Origin: Clarkia xantiana subsp. parviflora
Lineage: Eukaryota; Streptophyta; Magnoliopsida; Myrtales; Onagraceae
Direction: 5' to 3'
Length of the DNA: 64,000 nucleotides
Assembly (NCBI GenBank): GCA_036873135.1
Contig: JAPTYO010000045.1
Coordinates: 628,420-692,419 of the forward strand
How positions within the stretch are numbered: the first letter of the stretch is position 1; the number at the start of each line of letters is the position of its first letter. The notes under the pieces were generated by a model. That model worked only from the letters and a program-made list of their open reading frames with translations. It did no database searches and was not told where the DNA came from. The position numbers were made by a program, and so were the translations under genes. Of this stretch, positions 1-10,259 are shown one piece after another.

Positions 1-1224
1 GTTTCCCATTTTTTCGCTTTTTCATCTGTTTAGCATAAGGGCTAGCCTTTTTTGAGGAAGTGACTAAGAGTGAAGCAGCTACTAAACTACTAAAAGGAGA
101 GGTGCACAGTCACTCGACCAACGGGGGAGGTATTCTAGGAAGCTCGACTGAGTTGGAGAGTCCGGTTTTTTTCCTCTAGTTCCGTCTCCTCCTAGTAAGG
201 GAGATAAAGTGAGTTATATGCAGTCAAAAAGGAAGATTTCAGGTTTTTAAAAAAGTCTGTATGTAACGTTTTTCTCTGATTCGCTATACAATCCAAGATG
301 TGCTTTCCGAATCAAAGTGTCACTTACTTGACTTCCCCATGGTTTAGGTTTAAACATATTCTCTCCTCTTGCCCCATAACGGTTAGATTCTTAACAGGGT
401 ATTTTACTACGATCTTCCATGATAGTCACTCCAACAGTTGAGTTATCCTTTATAGGATAATCCGTTCAGTAGGGCAGGAATTGTGAGTTCACTTCTGTAT
501 CTGGGAAAGAGGTGCTTCTTATTCTCTTCAACACTGCCTGCCTTTTCTATTTCCTTTAAATAAAAGGTCTCTTTGTTTTGTGCTTCACTCTGACTCTCCA
601 ACTCAGTCTCAATTGCCCTAGTGTCCGGGGGGAGGGGAGTTTTAGGTTTTTTATCCCAACAATTTCATTGCCTCCATAACGCCTAGATAGCTCATCCCAG
701 GTCTGGTCACTAGTTGCCTTTCTACTTCTCTTCTTGCTAAGAGCTAGCTCTAGCTGCTTTTCCCTTACTCTAAGATATTCGGCTTGTTATGAGCCTTTAT
801 TCTATTCTCTTTTCTTAGTCTCCTCTCTTACCCCCCCATCTCCTGACCTTTGCGAAACCAACATGTTAACAGTTTCCTACCAGCACCGCCGGAAGCAGGT
901 CATCTTTACTTTCACTTAGCTATCATACATATATACTACTATATGAGGTGGCTCGCTTTTGTGCACAACTCCAAATCTAAGTAAAAAAAAGTTCTGTTAG
1001 GTTCTTAGTAGCAGTCGGCGACCTTTTTTCCCCTATCTTTTTTTTCTTTTGAACAAGCCTGAATAATCCTAATTTTTTTTCTTTTAGATTTGAGTCCATA
1101 ATAACAGGCAGGTTTCATGTTTGAAAAGAAAAGCGGAGGCACGCCATCTGCTAGCATTGTGCTTTGGAATCGATTCTTTATCAATGGCCCACCCGTCCTA
1201 CGGCCGCCTTGTCAATGATCGAAC
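1..1224. other. Spacer downstream of nad2 exon 5
   Basis: No gene is recognisable here. The stretch is T-rich with short low-complexity runs. Near position 112 there is a 'cactcgacc' motif that recurs with variations at about 17.86, 29.97 and 47.08 kb. The 3' untranslated part of the nad2 message probably lies within the few hundred bases just below 1225. Confidence 0.6.
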
Positions 1225-1412
1225 TTAAAGATATGAACTGAGTGCCATTTGATGAGTAACTGAGAACAAGGGAGAGGGATATAGAAAGGATGAAGTAATG
1301 AAAGAGGAAGTCATTGCTAGTAGTAACGACTTGTTACGATCCATTGGTTCATATAGAATCCATGTCCTAGGTGTATCAAAAAACATTCTTTTCGCTAAGC
1401 GTATATAATAAA
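1225..1412 (-). CDS. nad2: nad2 exon 5 (NADH dehydrogenase subunit 2, C-terminus)
   Basis: This is the last exon of mitochondrial NAD2, a proton-pumping membrane subunit of respiratory complex I. It encodes the conserved C-terminus, including the stretch KRMFFDTPRTWILYEPMDR, and ends with a stop at 1225. The length of 188 nt equals the usual plant exon 5. The 5' boundary at 1412 restores the frame when joined to exon 4, giving GC then FYYIR. A group II domain V lies just upstream on the minus strand (1475-1508, 34 nt, GAGCCGTATG...CGGTTC). Some residues that are Phe or Leu in other plants are Ser here (for example FITSSF), as expected for unedited C-to-U sites. Confidence 0.95.
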
Positions 1413-2736
1413 ATAGAGTAAAAGGGTCCACCCCGAAACCGACGGGGGTACTAACTAACAGCTGAGTCCTCTCCGAACCGCAGGAGATAGTTGCCCATCA
1501 TACGGCTCACCAACTTCACTTGCCTCTATGGAAGGCTCGCTCCGGGCAGGTTCGGATCACCTACAATACACGGCTCTACGAAGGAGGGGCTTGGGTGAGG
1601 AGCCTTTGAAATATGATTCTTTTCCTGTTCGATCGATGAGAAATGCGAGACAAAAAAGGAACCCATCTTTTCGACTGGGGAATGCGAGTCTCTTTTGTCC
1701 ACTTTCTCCACCCCCGAATAAGTAAGGCCCCGTTAGCCTGGGCGAAGATGGGGATCAGGAAGTTGGATTGAAGCCCCCAACGCTCTGCCAGGCACTGGAC
1801 AGGGGTTCGTTCTGTAAATGTGTAGAGCCAAGTGTAGTGTGGTGTAGTAGTAGGCACTTCTAGGCCCCTTCCCGGCTACTGGATCACTCCAGTGCTTTGG
1901 GTACTAAGGACCCTCTGCCATCCATTGCAGCAGAGCCCTTTCATGAGCGGGGGGCTAAGCGCAGTTCTTTTCATCAAACGTTGAATGAAATAGATTCTTT
2001 TTTAGATATCAAAATAGAAATCGTAACGATGGATGGATCTATCTTTCTATTCATATATATTACTCAAAAATTTGATTTCTATTTTGTTAGTTAAGTTGCG
2101 TAGCAAGAAGCCCCAAATCCTTGATTTGGCCAGGAAAGACTGCACTGCTTTTGGCCCAGGAAGCGAAGGGAATGAGCTCGGCTGCTTCTCCTCCACACGG
2201 AGTTTTCTCCGTGCCCCTTCCGCATGCGCTTCGCGCGCCATTGGCGCTTTGCTCTCCTCAACTTCTTCATTGGACGCTTCGGATGGACTTCGCCGTTCTT
2301 TCCCAACTAAATTCGAAAAGGCTGTATCACATCGAGATGTCGATTCGTTTTCCGCCCCCAATGAGATGGGGAATTTTGAACCCCCCTTTTTTCTTTTTTT
2401 GGGCCCTTCATCTTTCTGAATCGAGGCCCGGCTCGGCTCGCGTCGTTCCAACAACCGGCGGGGAGCACCTCAGTATACGATCGCGCGCAGTAACTGGGAG
2501 TCCTAAACCACCTAAGGCCAACTTCAATTCACCAAACCAAGGTTCATCTCGTGTAGTGATTATGGACTCGTCCAAGGATATTGAGTAGACGGTTGATGTA
2601 TCAGACTCGACCCTCTCTTTCGTAGCATGCATTCCCATCCGTGTCGCAACTGATTCGGTAAGCTACGTGTCCGGTGCACGGAGAACTGCCTTTGGTCCCC
2701 CAAACTGACTTACTCGTGGCAACCTTCCGGCCGCCC
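1413..2736 (-). other. nad2: nad2 intron 4 (cis group II intron)
   Basis: This is the 1324-nt interval between nad2 exons 4 and 5. Its 5' end reads GGGCGGCCGG, a plant-mitochondrial variant of the group II GNGYG start. Domain V is at 1475-1508 on the minus strand. Open frames inside it are not recognisable as a maturase, so splicing presumably depends on nuclear factors and MatR. Confidence 0.85.
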
Positions 2737-3309
2737 AACAACCTATAACGCTAGTCACTACTCCCACTGGGGCTAGGAAGTAAGCCCCACAACCCAAAGC
2801 GGCGAAGAACAAATAGAATTTGCTACAAAAGCCGGCTAAGGGGGGTATTCCTGCGTATGAGAACATAGTAATGGAGAAGGTAATAGCCGAAATAGGATTC
2901 GTTTTGGCTAGAGCGCCCAAATCCGCTATATATTTGACACGGGTTTGCCGTAATGCTGAAACTATGGCGAATGCATTTATCGTCGTTAATGCATAAATAA
3001 AGATACCTATTAGTAGTGATTGAATTCCTTCTATGGTTCCACATGATAAACCAGTACGAATATAACCTACATGTCCAATTGAACTATGAGCTAGAGGTCT
3101 TTTTACTTTCGTTTGGGCCATGGCGGCCAGTGCTCCTAAGATCATAGAAGCAATGCTGCAGAAAAAGAAGATTTGTTGCAATGTAGCTCCATAGGAACCA
3201 TAAATAGAAACACGTGAAATATTAGCAGAAATAGAAATTTTAGGCGCAATAGAAAGGAATGCTGTAACCGGGGTGGGTGAACCCTCATAGATATCAGGTG
3301 CCCACATAT
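2737..3309 (-). CDS. nad2: nad2 exon 4 (NADH dehydrogenase subunit 2, core)
   Basis: This is the largest nad2 exon, encoding the central antiporter-like membrane core of the complex I subunit. The translation starts MWAPDIYEGSPTPVTAF and runs to VGVVTSVIGC; both are hallmark stretches of plant NAD2. The length of 573 nt matches the usual plant exon 4. The first two bases complete the His codon begun in exon 3, and the last base starts the Phe codon finished in exon 5. The intron on its 5' side ends with GACTCTAT, and intron 4 begins with GGGCGG. Residues such as ALTTINAF, where other plants have Met, suggest editing or species differences. Confidence 0.96.
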
Positions 3310-5524
3310 ATAGAGTCAAAAGAGATATGGAGTCCGAAGGGGAGGGGGGTTTTCTTCGGGGCTCGAGAGATTGAATAGATAGGGCCCCACAAGTTTCGAA
3401 TTCGCCGCTGGGGAATTCACACGAAAGGGAACGAGGAATTCTCAACGAAAAAAGTGCTCTCTGAACCGAACGTGAAAGTTGTTTTCCATCAGACGGCTGT
3501 TCCCGTAACTCCACTCTCGACTTGGATTATATATCCAAAAAGGTCCGCTCTCGGCCATTCCACACGCTGCCTAGCAGAGGCGTGGTTATCTGAAGTGGAT
3601 TCTATCTTTTCTAGTAGATGCCGAACCTGCTGCCCCATTGACGTTGAAGGGGGCGGGCGCAGCAGCTACATGGACCCCTTCCTTTCTGTTGTTGCCAGCG
3701 CTTTCCCGGGCCGAGCCGGAATTCTTTCATTTCTTAGAAAGGGCAGGCAAAGCCCGAAGGCTGCTATCCCAATAGGCCAGCGGGCGGAACGAGGAGAGGG
3801 CCCGGCAATCATACCACCGCGCTCGAAAAAGCGTGTTCCTTCCCCCGCCGCATCCCCCTCCCTTCGTCGAGCCTTGACTTCTTGGGGAAAGCATTCCCAA
3901 CTCTGAACTTGGCGGGCATTCTTTCCAGCCTTATTCAAATTCAAATAGGGCTGGCTTTGTTTGGTTTGAACAGAGGCTCAAACATGATTTGAAGGTCCTA
4001 GCTACGCCATGCGTCCAATAAAAAATCTGGAAAGCTGCAGGGATGACAAAAAGAAGGCGCCTTTCTTTCCTGTGTTGCACTGAAAAAAAAGGACCTAAGA
4101 GAGCTCTTCTCTTAGGTTTCTTCCTCCCGCGCCCGCCGCCGCCCGGCCCGCCTTAGAGGGGAAGATTGGGAGTGGGAGCAGCATCTTATTCTCTTCGCGA
4201 GAACTTCCGGATCGGAGAAGCAAGCATTCGGAACGGGCTCCGCGTTCATTTCGTTGGCAGAAAGGATCTAATCCATTCGGGGCTTCGGGGAACCCAAAAA
4301 CGAAGTCTTTTTACTTGATTCATAGATAGAATCAATGATAGATAGACAAGAGATAGATGAACGATCTTTTTTTTAGAGAAAAAAAAGAGGAATAGAATAG
4401 ACATCCCTTTAGATGTCTATGTATCCTTTTGAATCTCTCCATTTTTTTTATATCGATCTGCTCTCTCTAAATCAAATGGAGAGAGAAAGAGCAGATGGAC
4501 CCTCTTCCCTCTTTGCGACCTCATAACTTCAATTCAAGCGCAAACCCATTTCTTTCTTAGTCACCGGGCGGAGCGCACCTTTGGTACAACTATAGTCTAA
4601 TGAGGGCGAGCTTTTTGATAGTTACTTCTTTCGTTTGGTAGGGCGACGAAAGGCTACTTCAATCTAGAGGACAGAGCCGGAAACTCGAGAGGGTCGCCTT
4701 TGGAAGCGTTCGCCGGTAACCGAAGCGTCACGACATAATCAAAGGAGTGACGCTGACTGAATCCAATCCATAAACCCGGACCGGAAAGGCAAACTTTGTT
4801 TGTTCCCTTTCGTCAAGTAGGTAAAGTAGGCATACGAACCACTTTTTCTTTGCCTTAGACTCTATTGGAACAAAGCAAAGAAGGAGGCAGAATGGAGAAA
4901 GGAAAGGGACAAGGGCGGTCTTGCTTGGCGCGAAGGCTGCTGGTTCGGGGGTAGGGTACGGTACTAAAGGTCCTCGGACTTCCAGGCGGTCTTTCTTTTG
5001 GGCAGCTGTTCACCGTAGGATCTCGCCAATACAGCCCCTTATAGTTTTCGTTACCGAGATATCTTTTTTTTTTCATTGTTCCCAGGGATTTTTTGGGTAA
5101 TCCGCTCCCATGCTGCAAACAGTAAAATCTGAACCTTGTCGCTCTTCTTTCTTTCCTCGCGGGCAGGAAGCACACCAGCAGCGTGCGTTGCGTGATTCGA
5201 CTGTGTTTTTTGCACTTGACTGGGTGGACAGTTGACCGGAAGATAACTTAGATTCGCCCGGCCAGCAGGCTAAGGCGTGCTTATCTTGTGTGACAACACT
5301 ACAGAGCGAGTGGCTCTTCTAGGCGGGCAGCTGTGTGACAACACTACAGAGAAAGCGGCGCTTTCGTGTAACATGCTATGGTCTCAACGCCCTTACGAGG
5401 TAGTGATGAGTTTCACGCGCTCTAAGCCCGGCCCGCGCGCGGTTAGGAAGATTGGCCGCAATCTGAGCGGTACCACCCACCCTACCCTACCACCTATAGG
5501 CGGCCGTCCGTCCTACAGCCGCCC
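3310..5524 (-). other. nad2: nad2 intron 3 (cis group II intron)
   Basis: This 2215-nt group II intron lies between nad2 exons 3 and 4. It starts GGGCGGCTG, ends GACTCTAT, and has domain V at about 3463-3498 on the minus strand. It contains three clean hairpins: 4094-4116 (9-bp stem), 4397-4420 (9-bp stem) and one around 4463-4497 (ATCTGCTCT paired with AGAGCAGAT). It also has a 20-nt repeat present twice, 45 nt apart, at 5287-5306 and 5332-5351. No maturase ORF is seen. Confidence 0.85.
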
Positions 5525-5685
5525 GAAAAGGAACTGCAGTGATCTTGAATAGGAATCCTACAGCGATAGATAGAATCCCCATAAAAATACCACTAGATCG
5601 AGCACCAGTGATTTCGTATCCGGTCAAAATCTTGGCTAATTGATCGAAGTGGGTAGCTCCAGTAGACCCATAGATCATGGAACAA
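5525..5685 (-). CDS. nad2: nad2 exon 3 (NADH dehydrogenase subunit 2)
   Basis: This is the first exon of the 3' precursor of trans-spliced nad2. It encodes MIYGSTGATHFDQLAKILTG through FKITAVPF, matching the plant NAD2 segment between the exon 2 and exon 4 parts. The length of 161 nt is the usual one, and both ends are in the correct phase: a single T completes a codon at the 5' end and a single C starts His at the 3' end. Exons 1-2 are not in this window, so assembly requires trans-splicing across intron 2. Confidence 0.96.
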
Positions 5686-6170
5686 ATAGGGTGGGTAGGC
5701 CCAACCACCACACTACACGTATAGACGCGAACCCCCCTCGTTACCGTACGTGCGACTCTCACCGCATACGGCTCGCACAAAGACTCAACAATCCATCCCG
5801 AGCCTTTTCTTCCACCTCTCCTCTCCAATCCTCGATCCTACTTTCCCAGGCACTATGAAATGGGCGGTCTTTCCTCCGCCTATCGTATCAGCTTGGCTTC
5901 GTCCAGAACATGTTCAGCATTCTGGCGCGTGCGTGTAGGAAGGCCACTACAGTTGCTAGTTGACTATGACTACAAGCCTTTACGGAAGCGACTCGATTCT
6001 ATTCTCGTTGGGATTGGATATAGATGGGGAATCTATAGATCGTAGTAGTTCGCCAACCTCTCTAACTAACATAGGATAAAATTTCACGGCATGGCAAAAA
6101 AAAAAGAGCTTTGCTCGGTTGGACTTCCTACGCTGACGAATGCCTCCTTTCTCTTCTCTGAAGTCTACAA
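5686..6170 (-). other. nad2: 3' half of trans-spliced nad2 intron 2
   Basis: A canonical group II domain V (5740-5774 on the minus strand, GAGCCGTATGCGG...CGTACGG) sits about 55 nt upstream of exon 3. No exon 2 precedes it, so this is the 3' half of a split intron. The upper end is a guess: trnY begins at 6179 and probably sets the 5' end of this precursor by tRNA processing. Confidence 0.8.
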
Positions 6171-6178
6171 CAAACAAG

Positions 6179-6261
6179 TGGGAGAGGCAGGATTCGAACC
6201 TACGTAGAAAAACATCAACAGATTTACAGTCTGTCGCTTTTGACCACTCAGCCACTCTCCC
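6179..6261 (-). tRNA. trnY-GUA: tRNA-Tyr (GUA)
   Basis: This 83-nt cloverleaf on the minus strand starts GGGAGAGTGGC and ends GCCTCTCCCA. The anticodon loop CTGTAAA gives anticodon GTA. It has the long variable arm typical of the native plant mitochondrial trnY, and the T-arm GGTTCGAATCC is intact. It lies directly upstream of nad2 exon 3, the usual eudicot linkage, where RNase Z cleavage could define the 5' end of the nad2 3' precursor. Confidence 0.97.
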
Positions 6262-7225
6262 CTTCCCGGGCCGAGGCCCCCGGTTCTAAGCGCCGCCCTG
6301 AATCAATAAAAAAAAAGCTACTTGATTGAAGGGAACGGAGACTCTTTATTAGCTTAGCTAGCGTTCCGAGAGAATCTAGTCATTTAGTCAGTTTATAACA
6401 ATCTCTGTAAAGCAAGGTTGTCATGACCACCTCATGTAGTCGTCGGCCTTCCCCAGCCCCCCCTTAGTCGCTTCTGGCGTTGCTGCGAGTTCATGAGCAA
6501 GTGAATGAACGATTATATATAAATCCCTAAAAGGAGTGACCATCTTTGTTTTCTTCCCTTCCCCTATCCCTTCAAAGCCCAGAGGTTGTTGGGCGCTAGC
6601 GCTTTACTAAGAGAATATCAAGTAAAGGCTCTTCTGCTGATCGAAGCTGCGAGCCTACCCTTCTCGAGCCTACAAACAATAGCTTACGCTTACCAATATA
6701 GTCTACTAAAAGAGGGCTACAGCAAGCTTTCCCCCTTCGTTTGTTGTGGGTCGCGCCTTACCGCAGGCACTGAATGAATGAAATGAGTGAAAACCATCCA
6801 ACCTTGTTAATTACCAAGAACTTCGTTGCCACTAGTGGCGAAGAAAAATGATACCATCCCACCTAAAAACCACTCGGAGCCTAAAGAGAAGAGAGTTCAG
6901 TCTACAAGAAGCTGGCAGAGCTTTAGCCATTGGACTACATCCATCTATCCTACCTAAACAGGTTGCCTTTTCTTGTTCCTTCTTCGAATGACGCTAGTAG
7001 AGAGAATTTCCTTCCGGCTAATGAAGATACTACTCCAGTCTTCCCATTCATTCCCAGTGGATCCTTCTTCTCCCTAAGAATGGAACGAACCAAGTTCACC
7101 TATACGAGAGTGAGGAATAAAAACCAACAATAAACTTCCCACTTTTTATGTCCAAGATTCTGCTAGTTTAGAAACTAAGGAGAAGGACAGGGGTCGCTAG
7201 GTCAGAAAAGCGAACACTAACTTCT
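6262..7225. other. Spacer between trnY and trnN
   Basis: No gene is seen. At 6603-6635 there is a 33-nt sequence that recurs exactly at 13481-13513 and, inverted with one mismatch over its core, at 20354-20378. Confidence 0.7.
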
Positions 7226-7297
7226 CTCCCCAAGTAGGATTTGAACCTACGACCAGTCAGTTAACAGCCGACCGCTCTACCACTGAGCTACTGAGGA
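7226..7297 (-). tRNA. trnN-GUU: tRNA-Asn (GUU), chloroplast-type
   Basis: This 72-nt cloverleaf on the minus strand starts TCCTCAGTAGC and ends CTTGGGGAG, with anticodon GTT in a GGCTGTTAACT context. The sequence is almost that of plastid trnN-GUU, which is the form found in most angiosperm mitochondria. It is an old, functional transfer of plastid DNA and decodes Asn codons in the mitochondrion. Confidence 0.96.
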
Positions 7298-8239
7298 ACA
7301 ACGGACTGTTGGAAGCCGACTCTCGTTCTTTGGACCAACCTATGACCGAACATAAATAGGTTCGTCACTCTTTTTCACATACACCGAGCGAGTTGGTTAC
7401 GATAGCAAGCCCCTCCCCGGCCGGAGAGCCTCCAGGACAAGGGGGCGGCGGTCAACCATCCACTCGATTGATTCATATTGATCAATCGATCCCCGCGTCC
7501 TGCCAGTTCGCTAAGTAGACTCACTCTACCGAGGGGCAACAAAGGCTGGAACTCTTCCTGCCAAAAACAAGGGACCTACTTCTCATCCTAGGAGTTAGCA
7601 GGTATGAAAGAGTCCCCTCTCTGCCCTTGTCTTGGAGGCTCTCCGAGTTTCGACTACTCTACGTTGTAGCACTTCTGCTATTCAATCATAGAATCGATTC
7701 CGATCAAGCTTCAAAAGCCCTAACATAGTTAGTAAGCTAGCGCCCTATCTATAGTCTTAGGCCCGGCGCTTGCTCGAACGCGCTAACGAAAGATTGCAGC
7801 TAGCGCGCCCCCCCTTCTTTCTCAAAGTCAACTTTCTCGCTTGTTAGTCAAGCTTTGAAGCCCCGGACTTGTTGGGATATTTGAAGAAGCGCAGGCTTGG
7901 AATCCTAACCAAGGGGCTTTTCCCCAACCTATACAAGGTGCTGGTCTCGATCTCGCTTGGTGGTGCCCCTCTCGATGATTGTTGACTCAACATTGATTTC
8001 GTGCTTGAGTGTGGACAACTCTCCTATCTCATGTCATGCTTCTTCTTTCTCCGAATTGGTTCCTAGTCTCAGTCAATCAAGATTCGCCATCAAGAGAGGG
8101 AAAGGGAAGAGCCTAACCCTTAGGTTAGGCCGGTCTCGTCATTCACGCAATTCCCCCGTCCATCGATCACGCGAGTACGCATCCAGTCAGCACATAGCGA
8201 ACGAAAAAAGCATTCATCCTGGATTCTCTTCCTAAATCC
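7298..8239. other. Spacer between trnN and the first RT block
   Basis: No gene is seen. The module at 7745-7787 recurs at 20397-20444 with a 5-nt insertion, and in part, inverted, at about 41126-41150. Confidence 0.65.
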
Positions 8240-8526
8240 ATTTTCGTTCAATATCACCCTATCCCTATTCATTCGGTCAAAGTCTCCACTTTTAACGCCC
8301 CTCTACTGAGAGGCGCACCATGTTGATAGGAATCGGCAAAGACCTTCTTGTACACGTCCTCGAGGGCTGCATTCATGGCAATCATCACGTCTTTCTCCCG
8401 AGGGCATGGTATGGCTTTGTTCTTGGTGTTGTTTAATAGATGTCGAGTGCCGCTTTTCCCCGTCCGAGAATCTCCATCTGCTCTAAGTGGGCGAGCTAGA
8501 ATCCTTATGTCAGGTTGGTTGTTCAA
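8240..8526 (-). pseudogene. Reverse transcriptase fragment, N-terminal RT blocks (group II intron-type)
   Basis: The minus strand encodes PREKDVMIAMNAALEDVY followed by KVFADSYQHG. This is the layout of RT blocks 1-2 of group II intron reverse transcriptases: RD-hydrophobic, an LE-hydrophobic-Y helix, F-x-DS-x-G. A shift of frame at about 8290 opens SGDFDRMNRDRVI, which resembles the DxxxxFDxxxH/N block that follows. There is no start codon context and no YADD within this piece. The group II-type assignment is an inference from motif order. The fragment is disrupted and cannot be functional. The matching downstream RT block lies 1.5 kb away on the wrong side (9975-10255). Confidence 0.5.
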
Positions 8527-9386
8527 AAGACTTTTCTCTTGACCCTTTGCATCTTCATCTTTTTGAAAGCCCAGACCGGGGTAGTAGTCCTATTTCAGGT
8601 GCAAAGCCTCTTCATTCAATAAAGACCTCTTTCTCCCCCATTTATCATTTTGTTGATTGAAAGAGGATAAGCGCTATCCATTGAGTAAAGGGAGGGTTTG
8701 CTACAGTGATTCGGGCGGTTGGTGGCCCCTTCGAGAGTTGCGGGTCCTTGTCGCTGCATGAGTGGTAGCTCACGCTCAAAACTCCTCCGACACGAGTCCA
8801 CTATAGGAAAGGCGCTGCGGTCCCTTTCCCGGCTTCGCTTGTGCGATTTTCACTTCTGATTGGTTCCATCCATCCCCGACCCTAATGAATCGAGTATTCA
8901 GGGGTCAGTCAGTCAAGTGGTTCGGGTTCTCGGTCGGTTCCCGTTCGCCTGCCCCCCTCATAGTCCCTCCGTGGGTAGGGTGGTCAACTTAAAGGGCGCC
9001 CGCCTCCTCTTCAGACGTGTCCTCGACAACCTGGCGGTTGTTCGGTCTCCGCTTTTGGGGGCGGGAGTGCTTGGTCGCTGGGCTTTCCTTTTCCTCAACC
9101 AATTCGGTTGTGTCAGCCTGGTCTAACATTTTGTTATGAGCTGGCTGGACAAAGATGGATTGAAGGGGCGTAACGCGTTTGAGTTCAAGTGGCACAGGAC
9201 CTTCGATCGACCATGGGGCGTATTCTACCCTTACCGAAATCTTTCTATTGAAGCGTAAAAATATGATTCTCATGTTGCATTTCTTTGGTTTGGAAGTTCC
9301 AGAATGTTGTCTGTGGATTTATAACAAAGGGAAGCCCCCTTATGCCATTTGAAACATTCAAGTTCCGTGCTGCTCGCCACTCCCCG
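8527..9386. other. Spacer between the RT block and trnC
   Basis: No assignable gene. A 94-codon open frame on the minus strand (8989-9273) is charged and resembles no family I know. Confidence 0.5.
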
Positions 9387-9457
9387 AGGCCAAGGACGGG
9401 GTCGAACCGTCATTCCAGGATTTGCAGTCCGATACATTTCCATTATGTTACCTAGCC
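9387..9457 (-). tRNA. trnC-GCA: tRNA-Cys (GCA)
   Basis: This 71-nt cloverleaf on the minus strand starts GGCTAGGTAAC and ends CCTTGGCCT, with anticodon GCA in a GGACTGCAAATCC arm. The T-arm is GGTTCGACCCC. It is the native mitochondrial-type trnC found in many eudicots, and the order trnC-trnN-trnY-nad2 exon 3 is a conserved cluster. Confidence 0.96.
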
Positions 9458-9974
9458 AAACCCGCCACCTCATGTGCCAAAGTCAAATGATTGTTCTTCC
9501 GTCCCCGCTCCCTCTTTTTATACATATGCGGTGGCGGGCGGAGCGCTCGACCGGCGGCGGGTTGCCAGAGAAGAGGGGACAACTTCTTTCTCCCTTGCCT
9601 TGCTCAATCTTCCTTTTATGATTTCAAGTAGCAAGCCACTCCACTACTGGTACAGAGGCCAGATAGAAGGTTGCTTGCTGCTTGCAGGCTCGAAAATATC
9701 TCTTTCGCCTCTCCTCCCTGTCTCCATTCTGATTGATTCGCTTCTTCCTTCGCGAAAGCGCTTGGTTCGCCCCTTGTTGTCTTGCATTTTGTGATCCTCC
9801 GCTTCAGTCTGCGTTTTTCGGATAGCCGGGATCCGACGTTGATTTCCGATTGAAATGTCAGCCCCAGGTTTTGGGCGGCCCATCTGGTTAGTTCAGCTAT
9901 CACTGCTGGAAGCCCCTGCGGTTGTTCGGCTGCGTACTCCCCGTCCGCCTATCTCACACTCCCAAAGCATCTTA

Positions 9975-10255
9975 TTTCATTTTGCATTTCCTGCATCTTT
10001 CTTTCTATCCATAGGTCGGCTTCGTGCAGATAGATCTTTGCCGGGGGAGATTGGTGCTCCTTGAGGTATGCCCTTCCGATGGGTTGTTCCCTTCTCTGTC
10101 TTTTCCATCCAGTGCCCGCCCATTCCTTTCAAGCTCAGAAAATCTTCGTCTTCGATCTCTCTTCGCAACGCAATAAAGAAGTATAACAGTTTCTCTCGGC
10201 ATCTGTCAACAAAGTCATTGATCTCATATCTAGTTGCAGGGGGGCCTGCGTTCAC
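9975..10255 (-). pseudogene. Reverse transcriptase fragment, palm region (group II intron-type)
   Basis: The minus-strand frame contains GIPQGAPISP, the (G)xPQGxxxSP motif of group II intron RTs. A frameshift immediately after it opens KIYLHEADLWIERKMQ, which matches the NIYLHELDxWIE continuation of that family. Upstream in frame is a plausible charged helix with a REIEDEDF motif. No YADD box follows within the next few hundred bases. With its frameshift and missing catalytic box it is a relic. It may derive from a lost group II intron or a related retroelement; the sequence alone does not say which. Confidence 0.6.
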
Positions 10256-10259
10256 TATG

